Shown: piece after piece, positions 8,139-17,070 of the stretch
Layout: every line of letters starts with the position of its first letter
How positions within the stretch are numbered: the first letter of the stretch is position 1
Source: Haloplanus salinus
GTDB taxonomy: Archaea; Halobacteriota; Halobacteria; Halobacteriales; Haloferacaceae
Assembly: GCF_003336245.1 (NCBI RefSeq)
Contig: NZ_QPHM01000004.1
Location: forward strand, 92,362 to 156,361
Length of the DNA stretch: 64,000 bases
Direction of reading: 5' to 3'
Notes under the pieces: model-generated
Database searches by the model: none
Told to the model about the DNA's origin: nothing
What the model saw: the letters and a program-made list of their open reading frames with translations, nothing else
Position numbers and translations under genes: made by a program

Positions 8139-8627
8139 TCATCCCAACTGGATATGGTCAATTTCTCCATCGGGATCGACGCGGTACTGGTAGCCGACGT
8201 GGGGGAATCGACATTTCTCGTAGCCGACGGTCTGGATGACAAAGGGCTCGGTGAGGAACGGCGAGAGTTCGCGAAGGAAGTCCTCGGTGTGCTCACCGGC
8301 GTAGTCCCAGAGGAGTTCCTCGGTTTCGTCGTTGATGACGACCTCGCGTTCGTCTTCATCGAGATTGTCGTCGAGGCCCTCGAGGACGGCCTCGCGAACG
8401 GTCGGCCGATGCGTCGGGGAGAACGAGGCATATCCGTAGAGCGTGAGGTGCGGCGGGTCTGCCTCGCCGGTATCGGGATCGCGTTCGGGAACCGCAATCT
8501 TCAGCGTGATATCGTCGAATGAGCCCGTGCCGATGAGCCATTCGTCGAGAAACTCGCGGAGTTCATCGACCTGAGTGGGGTCGATAGTCGGTGCGTTCGA
8601 GGCGGTGCTGAGCTGGAGTGTAGCCAT
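8139..8627 (-). CDS. Hypothetical haloarchaeal protein
   Basis: This is a 162-residue acidic protein from the ATG at 8627. It opens with a helix (VDELREFLDEWLIGTGSFDD), followed by strands and a helical middle (YAGEHTEDFLRELSPFL). Its ending, VGYEKCRFPHVGYQYRVDP, is Tyr/Phe-rich. No motif is recognised. It is the first gene of the minus-strand run ending at 7002, and its start is preceded immediately by a GC-hairpin element, so this is likely where that transcript begins. Confidence 0.6.
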   Translation of the reverse strand: MATLQLSTASNAPTIDPTQVDELREFLDEWLIGTGSFDDITLKIAVPERDPDTGEADPPHLTLYGYASFSPTHRPTVREAVLEGLDDNLDEDEREVVINDETEELLWDYAGEHTEDFLRELSPFLTEPFVIQTVGYEKCRFPHVGYQYRVDPDGEIDHIQLG

Positions 8628-8638
8628 TTCGTGTTGAA

Positions 8639-8666
8639 CCCTCCACCATTTCAGGGGAGCACAAAC
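8639..8666 (-). promoter_or_regulatory. GC-hairpin leader element, copy 6
   Basis: The minus strand reads GTTTGTGCTCCCC, a loop and GGTGGAGGG, about 12 bp before the ATG at 8627. Confidence 0.45.
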
Positions 8667-8908
8667 GGGGGGGTCAATAGTTCTGTCACAGTACCCTTAG
8701 CCGTCACTAATTTTTTGACTATCGGCTTGCCTCGCGTCGATATCGAACCGATCTATCCACCGCGCGACGATGGTCGCACCGCAGCCGCGGTGTTCACCGA
8801 TTGCCTCTCCGGAGAGAGATTTCTCCCAGTGTAGTTCGTACAGGAGATTCGGATTGCGTCACGGGGCCTCAGAGTAGTCGTGAGACCGGGGTTCGATTCT
8901 ATGCCGTC

Positions 8909-9094
8909 TCAACCAGGAGAGTGCCGTGTTCTGCGCACAGCCCATCCGCTTTCGGCGACTTGTTCGACAGAGAGGGAGTTCTCGGCGCAGAGTTCGCATA
9001 AATACTGCTCATCACCGGAGATCGGGTTGCGAGTGATTTTTTGCGACTACGCTCGTCTCAGGTACGATTCCACACAAAGCTTACACCGAAACAT
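8909..9094 (-). pseudogene. Small zinc-finger protein interrupted by an amber stop
   Basis: Reading from ATG at 9094 gives MFRCKLCVESYLRRA, then TAG (9049-9047). The same frame then continues SQKITRNPISGDEQYLCELC and on for about 25 more residues to TGA at 8909. The two CxLC pairs, 32 residues apart, and the unbroken protein-like sequence after the amber show that this was one gene of about 60 codons. It is intact except for the single stop at codon 16. Readthrough is possible in principle, but nothing here supports it; decay by point mutation is simplest. Confidence 0.5.
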
Positions 9095-9155
9095 AACTCT
9101 ACAGCCAGTTGGAGGGGAATTGTCACACGCTCCCTTCCTTCTCCTGATAACCTAC

Positions 9156-9299
9156 GATACTCCGAAACACGGGCAATGTCCGGAGTGTGATGAGAACATT
9201 TCTGCTGCACACGTCTTGGTTGAATATGAGTAAAACAACGGAACGACTGGTATCTGGGCAGAGTGTCCCATCTGCGACGATGTCGTGAGTCCCGAGTGA
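9156..9299 (+). pseudogene. Small CPxC zinc-finger remnant with in-frame ochre stop
   Basis: The frame reads GQCPECDENISAAHVLVEYE, then TAA (9231-9233), then NNGTTGIWAECPICDDVVSPE and TGA. The two CPxC knuckles and the sequence between them match a very common haloarchaeal small zinc-finger pattern, and the frame is otherwise continuous. An A-to-T change of an AAA Lys codon would explain the stop. No start codon is seen close upstream, so the 5' end is probably also lost. Confidence 0.5.
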
Positions 9300-9366
9300 A
9301 TTCTGAGCAACGACACGACAGCAGAGTCAAGTGTTCTGCACTATTACGCTGCCAGGAGGCCGACTA

Positions 9367-9789
9367 ATGAAGATTTCTGAAGAACTCCAATGTCTGTTTT
9401 CAGCTTCGATTGAGGAACAGGACGGGTCGTACGTGATCGACGTTCCAGAGCGCGAGCTACAACTGGGTGATCTACAGCAAGGAGAAACATATCGCGTCGC
9501 ACTCGTGTCTTCCCCGACACAGAGCGAGCCAGAACAGAGCGAACAGGCTGAAACGGGATCACAGTCCCAGCGTGAGCCACAGGAACCACCAGTTGAGGAA
9601 AGTGAGACTCGAGAAGTCGAGATTGAGGACATCGGCGAACAGGGTGATGGCATCACTCGGGTCGAACGTGGTTTCGTCGTGATCGTCCCGGATACGAAAG
9701 AGAGTGAGCGAGTCAAAATTGAGATTACCGATGTACGGCAAAACGTCGCTTTCGCCGAGGTCGTCGAACGGTTGAGTTACTACGAGTAA
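9367..9789 (+). CDS. TRAM-domain RNA-binding protein
   Basis: This is a 140-residue protein starting at the ATG at 9367 (MKISEELQCLF). Residues 1-45 form a small strand-rich segment, followed by a Glu/Gln/Ser-rich linker. The last 60 residues are a TRAM domain: VEIEDIGEQGDGITRVERGF, then FVVIVPDTKESERVKIEITD and a final strand NVAFAEVV. Single TRAM proteins are abundant in haloarchaea and bind RNA, often as chaperones or post-transcriptional regulators. It is the only plus-strand gene in this part of the window and has no operon partner. TRAM identity is secure; the target RNAs are unknown. Confidence 0.85.
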   Translation: MKISEELQCLFSASIEEQDGSYVIDVPERELQLGDLQQGETYRVALVSSPTQSEPEQSEQAETGSQSQREPQEPPVEESETREVEIEDIGEQGDGITRVERGFVVIVPDTKESERVKIEITDVRQNVAFAEVVERLSYYE

Positions 9790-10010
9790 TTCCTCGATTT
9801 TCGGTGCGAGAAGAGGACGAACATACACTCGCAGTTATTGTAAGAATAGGTTTTCCGTAGAGTCAAACTGCACTTACAGCTCAGGGAAGGTGGATTTCGA
9901 CGGGGAGGAACGAACGACGGGGTGGGGAGGGGTGAAAGCCCTCCCGAGAGAGTTGTGCGACAACGTTAGAAAGTGTGGCCGGGAGTGAACGGAGGTGTTC
10001 CTACTTGGGC

Positions 10011-10787
10011 TTACTCCTCGAACCTGGCGTTTGCGACGGCAGCGGCGATTTCTGCCTCCTCAACCGTCGCTTCCTTGGTGACGCCGTCTTCATCTACGCT
10101 GACGTCGTCGTTCTGGTTCTCGGTCGTGGTCTCACTATTGGATCTGTCCGACCGGTGGTCCATGTCCATTCCGAGGTCCTCGCGAGCGTCGTTGACGGCC
10201 TCCCGATAGTTATCGAGGTCGAGACTGTCGCCGTACTGCTCGCGGCTCATCGCGGCGAACTCGCTGTCACTATCGGGGAAGGCGTCGAGTCGGGCTTCGG
10301 TACATTCGATGGTCTCGGAAACCCACTGATCACGGGTTTCATTATCGACGCGGGTGGTGGTCTCGGGCCGGAGCGAGACGTACGTCTCGCCATCGCTCTC
10401 GAACGCGGATGGCTTCGCGGTCACAGCGACGTACGCCGGGGGTTCGAGGCTGGAGAGGAACGCAGCGGCCTGGGGCTGGTACTGCCCGGCGTAGACAAAC
10501 ATAGTGCCCGTAGGGTCGACCACGCGAGCCTGCAAGTAGTCGTCCTCGTTCCCGACGTCGTTGACTTCGGTTATCGTGCCGACGAGGAAGTATCGGTTGG
10601 CGACCTCGCCCGACGGAAGCAGCGCGAAGTTCGGGGCTCGTTCCTCATCAGACTGTTTGAAGACGTGGGTAGCGTCGTTGATTTCGGCGGCGAAGGCACG
10701 CTTCGCTACCTGGCGACCTTGCCGGCCGGCATTGCTGTTCTCGGTGTCGGTGCTGTTGGATGTCGCTTCTGGGTTGGATTTGCTCAT
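10011..10787 (-). CDS. rpap: RPA-associated protein (RPAP), OB-fold
   Basis: This is a 258-residue partner of the RPA encoded immediately upstream, with 70 bp between them. After a Ser/Asn-rich tail, residues about 26-165 show the hallmark opening QVAKRAFAAEINDATHVFK and the core NFALLPSGEVANRYFLVGTI, then RVVDPTGTMFVYAGQYQPQA and VAVTAKPSAFESDG. This is the RPA-associated OB domain (COG3390 type). The C-terminal 90 residues are acidic and helical. RPAP proteins bind RPA and are needed for ssDNA repair and replication in halophiles. It is one of three RPAP units in the window and is closest in layout to the one at 47534-48253. Confidence 0.88.
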   Translation of the reverse strand: MSKSNPEATSNSTDTENSNAGRQGRQVAKRAFAAEINDATHVFKQSDEERAPNFALLPSGEVANRYFLVGTITEVNDVGNEDDYLQARVVDPTGTMFVYAGQYQPQAAAFLSSLEPPAYVAVTAKPSAFESDGETYVSLRPETTTRVDNETRDQWVSETIECTEARLDAFPDSDSEFAAMSREQYGDSLDLDNYREAVNDAREDLGMDMDHRSDRSNSETTTENQNDDVSVDEDGVTKEATVEEAEIAAAVANARFEE

Positions 10788-10857
10788 AAAGTGTTTAGTG
10801 ACGGTTGTGGAGTCGAAAGTCAGGCTACTCGGGTCGCGTTCTGGTTCGGATTCGAGG

Positions 10858-11808
10858 TTACCCGTGCTGTTCAGCCTCGTTCACGAGCAGATATCGACCG
10901 ACAATAGAGCCTTCTACACGGTAGTACCGGCCCACGAGCGCGTCGATGAGGGCGTCCTCGACAACGCTGGTATCGAGAGCGTCCATCGCCTGCTCGATGG
11001 CCTCATTGAGCGTGATACCCGCGATGGCCTCAGTCGCTTCGCGGTCGAAGATTGCGTACTGGACGGTCTCACCGTCGTCGAAGACCGCTTTGATGCGAAG
11101 GTCGAATTCCCCTTCGACGTCGCCGTGTTCTGCACACCGACCATTCTGGAGGACGCGCGTGCAGTCCCCGTCGGGACACCGCTTGATGAGTCCCGACCCG
11201 GACTGGATTGCAACCATCGGGACAGAGAGTTGAACATCTTCGATATCGGCTCTAACGTCGATGTCGCCGTCGACAGGTTCGATGTTCGAGCGCGAATTGA
11301 GGTTGATGCTGTATCGCCCCTGGTACTCGCTGGTGATGACGTTCGAAAGCTTGTAGACGCTACCCTCCTCAAGGGTTGGGAGTTCGGCCTTCGTCCACTT
11401 GGTGAACTTGAGGCGACCGCTCTCGTCGCCGATGAGCCCGACCTGGTCGATGCTGTCGTGGGTGGGGTCCCAGAGTTCGACGATTTTTACGGTCACGTCC
11501 ACCCACTGCTCGTGCTGGTTGATTGAGGCGAGGGTGACGTCGCCGGCGCTCTGGCCAGGGAACTCGAGGTCATCGTATTCGAGGCCGAACACGTCGCGAT
11601 AGTGGCTGACCGCGGCGCGGCGGGCCTCGTCAAGAGGAACCTTGTACTGGTTGGTCATCTTCTCGAGACGGCTCGCGACTTCCTCTACGCTGGGGAGGTC
11701 GCCATCAAGGTCGTCTGGGAACTGTTCGAGGATGCCGGTTGTAGCCTCCGAGAGGTCTGTGTCGGAGACAGTTACGGCTAGTTCTGCGGATTTTGTGTTG
11801 CTTGACAT
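10858..11808 (-). CDS. rpa: Replication protein A (ssDNA-binding)
   Basis: This is a 316-residue haloarchaeal RPA. The ATG at 11808 (MSSNTKSAEL) is used; the upstream extension is basic and reads through leader DNA. Residues 1-85 form a helical N-terminal domain. An OB fold spans about 101-177, with the signature WVDVTVKIVELWDPTHDSID then QVGLIGDESGRLKFTKW. A zinc finger with Cys/His at about 211, 216, 225 and 228 (CPDGDC...CAEH) precedes a second OB-like domain. It binds single-stranded DNA in replication and repair, and forms an operon with the RPAP gene downstream. The C-terminal IVGRYLLVNEAEQ matches the other two RPAs of the window. Confidence 0.92.
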   Translation of the reverse strand: MSSNTKSAELAVTVSDTDLSEATTGILEQFPDDLDGDLPSVEEVASRLEKMTNQYKVPLDEARRAAVSHYRDVFGLEYDDLEFPGQSAGDVTLASINQHEQWVDVTVKIVELWDPTHDSIDQVGLIGDESGRLKFTKWTKAELPTLEEGSVYKLSNVITSEYQGRYSINLNSRSNIEPVDGDIDVRADIEDVQLSVPMVAIQSGSGLIKRCPDGDCTRVLQNGRCAEHGDVEGEFDLRIKAVFDDGETVQYAIFDREATEAIAGITLNEAIEQAMDALDTSVVEDALIDALVGRYYRVEGSIVGRYLLVNEAEQHG

Positions 11809-11951
11809 TTTCTGGAAGTGGCGCGATTGCTGTCGCTGGCTGGAATGGTTCGACTGGGTGAACGAGACTAGATAGAAGATGAGATTCGAGTGGGAGTGCC
11901 CAGAGGACGGCTGCTGGAGCAGCACCCAGGATGTTTGCTCCTCCTCCGATT

Positions 11952-11979
11952 CCCCTCACCCCCTTGGGGGAGCCAAAAC
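11952..11979 (-). promoter_or_regulatory. GC-hairpin leader element, copy 7
   Basis: The minus strand reads TGTTTTGGCTCCCCC, AA and GGGGGTGAGGGG, about 145 bp upstream of the RPA start. The stem CCCCC/GGGGG is perfect with a two-base loop. Confidence 0.5.
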
Positions 11980-12004
11980 ACAGGTATTGGTGGCCGATCG
12001 CGAC

Positions 12005-12307
12005 TCACCGGACTTCATCGAGGTTGATGGTTTCCTCGGCACTGATCCAGCCGCCGACGTTCCCGCGCTCGATGAACGCCCAGGTGCCGTCGATGAGCCT
12101 GACGAACCGCATCGTTCTTGGAAGGGGACCGGGTCCCGACGGGTACGGGTTGAACTCGTTCTTGTCGTCGGTGACGGGCCGGCTGGGATCTTCGCCGTCG
12201 ACGATGTCAAGATGGAAGTCGACATCGTCGTCGCCGGTGAGTTCCTCGTTCGTGAGTGGTTGACTGTGACTGTTCGTCGGACCGTGGTCGGAGTTGTTGG
12301 TTGACAT
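12005..12307 (-). CDS. Small hypothetical protein
   Basis: This is a 100-residue acidic protein from the ATG at 12307. After a disordered, Asn/Ser-rich start (1-20), the body ends with MRFVRLIDGTWAFIERGNVG and GWISAEETINLDEV, which reads as a small beta-hairpin domain. The family is not recognised. It lies between the RPA operon and the OB-fold/zinc-ribbon gene on the same strand, so it may be part of the same replication-related unit. Confidence 0.55.
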   Translation of the reverse strand: MSTNNSDHGPTNSHSQPLTNEELTGDDDVDFHLDIVDGEDPSRPVTDDKNEFNPYPSGPGPLPRTMRFVRLIDGTWAFIERGNVGGWISAEETINLDEVR

Positions 12308-12362
12308 CGTTCTATTGGAATAGTGAGACTGGATACACGGAGTGAAGTGCTGCTTCTGTCGA

Positions 12363-14111
12363 CTAGCTGTCTTCGCGCCATCTCTGGCCGCAATTCACAC
12401 AGGAGAGGAGTCTCGTCGGTGGTTCGTCGATGGACCGGAGTTGAACGAGGCGATATTGCGCTCGATCGTGATCACACTCTGGACACCGGCACGTGGTCGT
12501 TGGAAGTCCAAGACCCGGCTTGTCGTCGCTCGCCACGGTAGTCTCCGAGGTGTCGGGGGTTGCAACGCCAGTGAGTACGCTCTCGTTCGTGTCGTCCGCT
12601 GTCTCCGTCTCTACCTCTCCCTCCTTGTCGTCATCAAGGGCGGTTCCGAAAAGGTCGAGGTCACGGATAAGCGCCCAGAGACGACGCTTACCCTGGGGAA
12701 CGGGAGTAACGGGAACAGGCGTGGATTCGGGACGGCCCGTCGAGACGACCTCCCGGATGGCCGCGCCGATCTCGTCCCCTTCGGCGTCGACGTCGACGTC
12801 GACGATTAGGGCGACCACGTTCGCTTGTTCGCGCCACCAAGTTGGGAGTGGTATCTTGCTATCGTCCTCGTCGAATATCTCGGTGGCTTTGAGCCATTCG
12901 AGGGCGTCCAGCTTCTCGCCCTTCTCTTGGTCGAGTCTGTCGACGGGAGCATGCACGGGACGAGAGACTTCTTCGACGCCGGGAGCGCCCAAGGGGGGAA
13001 TCGTACACGCGCTGTGCACTTGGAAGGGCTGTTCGATGCCCTGTTCGCGGTGACGCTTGGCGTATTTCTCCCAGTCTACGTTCGGGATGTCGCCTCTGGG
13101 AGCGGGCCCGTCGCCACGCTCGAGAACTTCGATATGCGTCTCGGAGTCAGCGGCGAGAGTGGCCTGTCCCTGGTACTTCCCGACTTTCCCGGCACGAATC
13201 CGAACGAGATCGCCTTCGTGGAGGATGACACCCTGTTGAGAGCGTGTCCACACGGTGAATTTGATGGTATCGCCGGCGTCGTCTTTGATGAGGCCGACCT
13301 GCTGTTGGCTCCCTGATTTGGGTTGCCAGAGGGTCGTGACTTCGCCCTGGATGTCAGCCTCGACGTTGTACTTCGAGGGGATAATCGGCACGGACGAGAT
13401 AGGTTGGATGACGCTCGCCTCCTGATAGAGCTGGTCCAACGTGTTGGACTGAGCGGTGAAGACGTCCTGACCGCTCCGGACTTTGCGTGCGAGCAGGTGT
13501 CGGAGTACTTCGTCACCGGGGCCGGTGATAAGGTGGTCTTCGATTCGAGCAGCGGCCTCGTGGACAGCCTCAGCCTCGTTGTCGTCGATATCTTCGAATG
13601 CGTTGTTGCGGATGATTCCCTCCCCGAGGACGCGCTCGTTGCGCTTGGACTGGCGTTCCTCGCGCTCTTCGACGAGCTCCTTACGGCATCGTGTCTCGCG
13701 GTCGATGCCGACCACGTGGGCGGCCAAGGCCTTCTCGCGCTGGCGTTTGCGTTCCTCACGGAGTCCGTGTAGGCGTTCCTGGGCTTCGAGTGGGAGTCCA
13801 GTGAGGTCCTCGTCGGCGAGGTCGATAGGATCGACGTCGCGACCTTCGGTAGTGCGAAGGCTCGCACCGATCCAGTATGCGTCGAGTTCGTAGTTTCCAT
13901 TTCTTTCGATTTCGAGGCCGAACTCGTCGTATTCGGGCTCACGACGGGCAGCCATCATGAGCTCGCCAGCGTTCTCGAGGCGGATGCCGAGGCAGTCGCT
14001 TTCGAGGTGCGGTGACTCGTAGAGGCCGCGCATGGTGAGTTCGTCGAACCGGTCGTCCTGTTCGACGTCGCCGTTCGTGAGCTGGTCGTCTCCGTTGTGG
14101 TAGTACGTCAT
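12363..14111 (-). CDS. OB-fold protein with C-terminal TFIIS-type zinc ribbon
   Basis: This 582-residue protein starts at the ATG at 14111 (MTYYHNGDDQ). Residues 1-230 are charged and helical, with basic coiled-coil segments (REERKRQREKALAAHVVGI). An RPA-like OB fold spans about 250-335 (VEADIQGEVTTLWQP, then QVGLIKDDAGDTIKFTVWTR and KVGKYQGQATL). After an acidic linker, the last 45 residues are a TFIIS/TFS zinc ribbon: CPEC, QLRSIDEPPTR, CVNCGQRWRED. The Asp-Glu pair that stimulates RNA polymerase cleavage in TFS is kept. ssDNA-binding OB folds and a polymerase-type ribbon in one chain is unusual. It may link transcription and replication forks, or use the ribbon only for DNA or protein contact. 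It is divergent from the related gene at 14720. Confidence 0.7.
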   Translation of the reverse strand: MTYYHNGDDQLTNGDVEQDDRFDELTMRGLYESPHLESDCLGIRLENAGELMMAARREPEYDEFGLEIERNGNYELDAYWIGASLRTTEGRDVDPIDLADEDLTGLPLEAQERLHGLREERKRQREKALAAHVVGIDRETRCRKELVEEREERQSKRNERVLGEGIIRNNAFEDIDDNEAEAVHEAAARIEDHLITGPGDEVLRHLLARKVRSGQDVFTAQSNTLDQLYQEASVIQPISSVPIIPSKYNVEADIQGEVTTLWQPKSGSQQQVGLIKDDAGDTIKFTVWTRSQQGVILHEGDLVRIRAGKVGKYQGQATLAADSETHIEVLERGDGPAPRGDIPNVDWEKYAKRHREQGIEQPFQVHSACTIPPLGAPGVEEVSRPVHAPVDRLDQEKGEKLDALEWLKATEIFDEDDSKIPLPTWWREQANVVALIVDVDVDAEGDEIGAAIREVVSTGRPESTPVPVTPVPQGKRRLWALIRDLDLFGTALDDDKEGEVETETADDTNESVLTGVATPDTSETTVASDDKPGLGLPTTTCRCPECDHDRAQYRLVQLRSIDEPPTRLLSCVNCGQRWREDS

Positions 14112-14187
14112 CTGGTAGTCACTCCATCTGGGTGAGGTCTGAGGCGATCTGAACCGACAGCGGCGCTGCTGTCGACCCTCTCTCACT

Positions 14188-14218
14188 CCCTCAGCCCCAT
14201 TTGGGGTCCAAAACTGAG
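14188..14218 (-). promoter_or_regulatory. GC-hairpin leader element, copy 8
   Basis: The minus strand reads CAGTTTTGGACCCC, AAAT and GGGGCTGAGGG, about 77 bp before the ATG at 14111. Confidence 0.5.
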
Positions 14219-14440
14219 CGCAAGCTAGCCAATCGCGTCTTTAGGAACGTGTCACGTCTTCAGGTGTCCCCCGGTCAGTTCCCGCCCGCATTCGCTGGGG
14301 GTAGTCGATGAGCGTGTTCGGGCGGGATTATGAGGGGTAACGTCCGGGGACAGGCTACTGTGCTATGGACTGGGTGGTCGGTAGCCGATACGATTATATC
14401 AACATCCTGAGTAGCTAATAGTGAGCCTTGAACGGCTCAT

Positions 14441-14722
14441 CATAACAATGTGGGAAAGGCGACTCTCGTCTTTCCACTTCCACACTTCTTGAGCGATTGC
14501 GACGTTCTATAACGGTCTGTGAGGACGAATTGAGAGGCTATGGGCGACGATGAGTGTTGCTGGCGCGAGCGATCTAGTCGGAGGCTCTGTTAGAAGGGAG
14601 CGGTATTTCGGGGGTTTTCATCAGAAAACCGCATTACTGCGCGGTGATAGGCGCGATACAGTTATAGACGGTTCGAGCGTCTATGCGAATGGAAAGCACG
14701 GTCGCTTTCCCACATTGTTATG
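14441..14722. repeat. 282-bp segment bounded by inverted repeats
   Basis: CATAACAATGTGGGAAAG (14441-14458) is repeated perfectly and inverted at 14705-14722. Similarity continues inward, imperfectly, for about 20 more bases on each side. Each arm contains its own hairpin, for example GGAAAGC...GCTTTCC at the right end. Further inside, ATAGACG-N7-CGTCTAT (14664-14684) is a perfect hairpin. The right arm runs into the start codon of the plus gene at 14720. The left arm, read on the other strand, runs into an ATG that opens only a 14-codon ORF. It could be an inverted duplication of a leader, a MITE-like element, or a secondary origin. Confidence 0.6.
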
Positions 14723-16516
14723 AGTGGAAACACCGACAGTGTCCACCTCTCTGAGGCTGGTCACGAGAAGAACGGTAGAACCGAAATCGAATATGAGAAT
14801 CCGACCCACATTGCCCGTCGCTACGATGGGTGGTTCTACGATCTCCGCTCCCTCGATCGCGAGGAACGCCGTCGCTTGGACGGTAACGTGGAGTCGCCGA
14901 CTATCCGCTGGCACGCTGGCCTCGATGAGTCCGAGCGTCGCCTCGATGCGGACGACGTGGAGTCGCAAGGCGCAATCTCTGAATTCACGTCTGGCTCCGA
15001 ACATGAGTTCGAGAGCGAGAGTTCCGATGATTACTACGGCTGGTACAACGACCAACCGATGGTCCCATCCCGTAGTGACGAGCGGAGGGCTGAGATGAAC
15101 GCGAGAGGCCGTCCGGCTGACGCGATCTCTGAACCCGACGCTCTCTCGACTGGCGAGTACATCTACATGGGCCACGACCGCCTGACCGACCCAACTGGCG
15201 ATCAGTTGACGGGCACAGCGTCTGGTCTTGAAGAGTACATCCCCACGAGTTCGTCTACTGCCCCCGTACAGTTGGGACAGAAGCTCGAACCTGTCGAGAC
15301 CCTCGACCCGGACACTCAACGGCTTCGTGAGCTGAAGATCATCCCCAACGATGAACAGACGCCTCGCGAATCAGAAGGTGTCACGACGTCCGAATTAGAA
15401 GTGCTGCTTCCCTATGGCGAAGTTGCCTCCCTTCGGAGCGTCGTGCCGAACCCCGAGGACTACTCTCGGTCGTCGATAGCCGGAATCGAATTCCGCCTAG
15501 CGTTGGATGAAGAGCTCAAGCGGAGCTCTCATAGTATCGACGAAAACGGTCACATGACAGGTGTGGCTGCTCTCTTGAATCAACACACAGACCTCCTTGC
15601 TCGTTTCCGCACGGAACACGATCGCACGCTTCCTGAGCGACGGGATCGGAACCGGCGGAGCTTCGAACAACGGTTCAAACAGCAGATCTACGACCGAGCT
15701 GCTCCGTTGCGCGAGCTGGGTAAGGAAGATCCCGATCTTCGTGAAGAAATTCTTGCCGAGACACGCAGACTGCTTGACGGGAATGCACTGCACGAAATTC
15801 GGAAACCACCGGTCACTGTCGCTTCCCAACTTGCACGCCGTGTGCAGGCTGGGACGGACATCACGACCGCGTTCCTTTCGCTTGTCGAAGAGGAGCAGAC
15901 CGACCCGAGAAACGTCATCAGGATCAACGCGATTTTGAAGGCGAATCTCGCGTCCTCGAAAGGCTATGTCACGACACAGGGCGTCGTGAAGAAAATCTAC
16001 TATCCACCAGTTCCTAGCCTGAAGTTTGCTATGATCCTAAAGGATGGTAACCGCCGCGAGGATGAGGTCCGCGTTTCCGTCTGGGAGTCCAGCGAATACG
16101 AAGAGACTGCGTCAACGGCTGACCCCGGTGATGTCGATGGCGAAGTCCTAATCTCGAAGAAAACCTTCATTGAACCGAACGAGGGCGACACTGTGCGTCT
16201 GGTGGATTTCAAGCTTCCACGCGAGAGATCCAAGCAGACGTATCAAGGTCAACCGAAGCTCGATTCACGATGGGCATCTGAAATCGAGATTGTCGAACGC
16301 GCTCCTGTCAAGTTATCCGATCAGACGTCGACGACTGCCAGACCGCAATATGTTGGTCGTTCGTCGAGTCCGTCTGATGATGGTGAACCAGTTCCCCGGA
16401 GTGAGGCTGCGAATTTCGACGGTGAAGTCTGCGTCTCCTGGCCCGAGCCAGTGATGATTGCTGACTTTATCGCCGATGAGCTCACCCGCATTGCCCAGAC
16501 TGGTGATACTGCATGA
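14720..16516 (+). CDS. Large OB-fold protein, divergent partner of the zinc-ribbon protein
   Basis: This is a 598-residue acidic protein from the ATG at 14720, which lies inside the right arm of a long inverted repeat. It has the same overall plan as the minus-strand protein ending at 12363. A charged N-terminal part (GWFYDLRSLDREERRRLDGN, WHAGLDESERRLDADDVES) is followed by a helical middle (about 270-400) and an OB-like fold near 410-535 (GYVTTQGVVKKIYYPPVPSL, VRVSVWESS, EPNEGDTVRLVDFKLPR, YQGQPKLDSRW). It lacks the TFIIS-type ribbon. It probably binds single-stranded nucleic acid, but the exact role is unknown. The shared architecture and divergent arrangement suggest an ancient duplication. 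Confidence 0.65.
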   Translation: MSGNTDSVHLSEAGHEKNGRTEIEYENPTHIARRYDGWFYDLRSLDREERRRLDGNVESPTIRWHAGLDESERRLDADDVESQGAISEFTSGSEHEFESESSDDYYGWYNDQPMVPSRSDERRAEMNARGRPADAISEPDALSTGEYIYMGHDRLTDPTGDQLTGTASGLEEYIPTSSSTAPVQLGQKLEPVETLDPDTQRLRELKIIPNDEQTPRESEGVTTSELEVLLPYGEVASLRSVVPNPEDYSRSSIAGIEFRLALDEELKRSSHSIDENGHMTGVAALLNQHTDLLARFRTEHDRTLPERRDRNRRSFEQRFKQQIYDRAAPLRELGKEDPDLREEILAETRRLLDGNALHEIRKPPVTVASQLARRVQAGTDITTAFLSLVEEEQTDPRNVIRINAILKANLASSKGYVTTQGVVKKIYYPPVPSLKFAMILKDGNRREDEVRVSVWESSEYEETASTADPGDVDGEVLISKKTFIEPNEGDTVRLVDFKLPRERSKQTYQGQPKLDSRWASEIEIVERAPVKLSDQTSTTARPQYVGRSSSPSDDGEPVPRSEAANFDGEVCVSWPEPVMIADFIADELTRIAQTGDTA

Positions 16517-17070
16517 GTACACGCGTAGTGCGTACTCCTCGGTATGGATTCGATGACGGAATACCGTCTCCGTACTGTCACCCCGAAATGTAACGAACCC
16601 TAACAACCACCCGAGTTCCCCCGACGAACTCAGAAAACTAATCCTTCCTTTTCACAGACCACAGAGCGAGCGGTCTTGATATCGATCGCGATCTCGCAGT
16701 CATCCATGTTTAGGATATCGAGACGATATCGAAAGAAGTGGAATGTGGGGGATGTGACGGATGTGAGGCTACAGTAAATGTGAACGGCAAATCATCTTAT
16801 AACGTGACAGCGTTGGGTGCGGTACGGTTGCGAACCGGGATGTTTAGTCATCCCGGCCGCTGACGCGACCGGTCGAAACACCCTCCAACAACACGGAATT
16901 GGCTCGGCTCGGCCCTCGTTGTGTCATTGACGTGGGCGGATCGAGCGGATTCTCCCTCCACCGATGACACCGAGACCTCCACCGACAGCGAATAGGAGAC
17001 GGCGATACACAGTTGATGCCCGCGTAACTGGTCGGCGATCGCGATGACGAGCTGGCGCAGCGACGACAAG
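16517..17070. other. Intergenic stretch without a convincing gene
   Basis: Short frames on both strands lack protein-like composition. A small hairpin GGGATG...CATCCC lies at about 16839-16855. Nothing else is recognised. Confidence 0.4.

Noticed and set aside
7521..8522. Long plus-strand frame opposite three minus-strand genes
   Set aside because: It is a mirror of the biased codons of genes on the other strand; there are no protein motifs and it overlaps all of them.
8870..8910. tRNA T-arm-like sequence GGGGTTCGATTC
   Set aside because: The stem does not pair well, and no D-arm or anticodon arm is found. It lies inside or beside the zinc-finger remnant.
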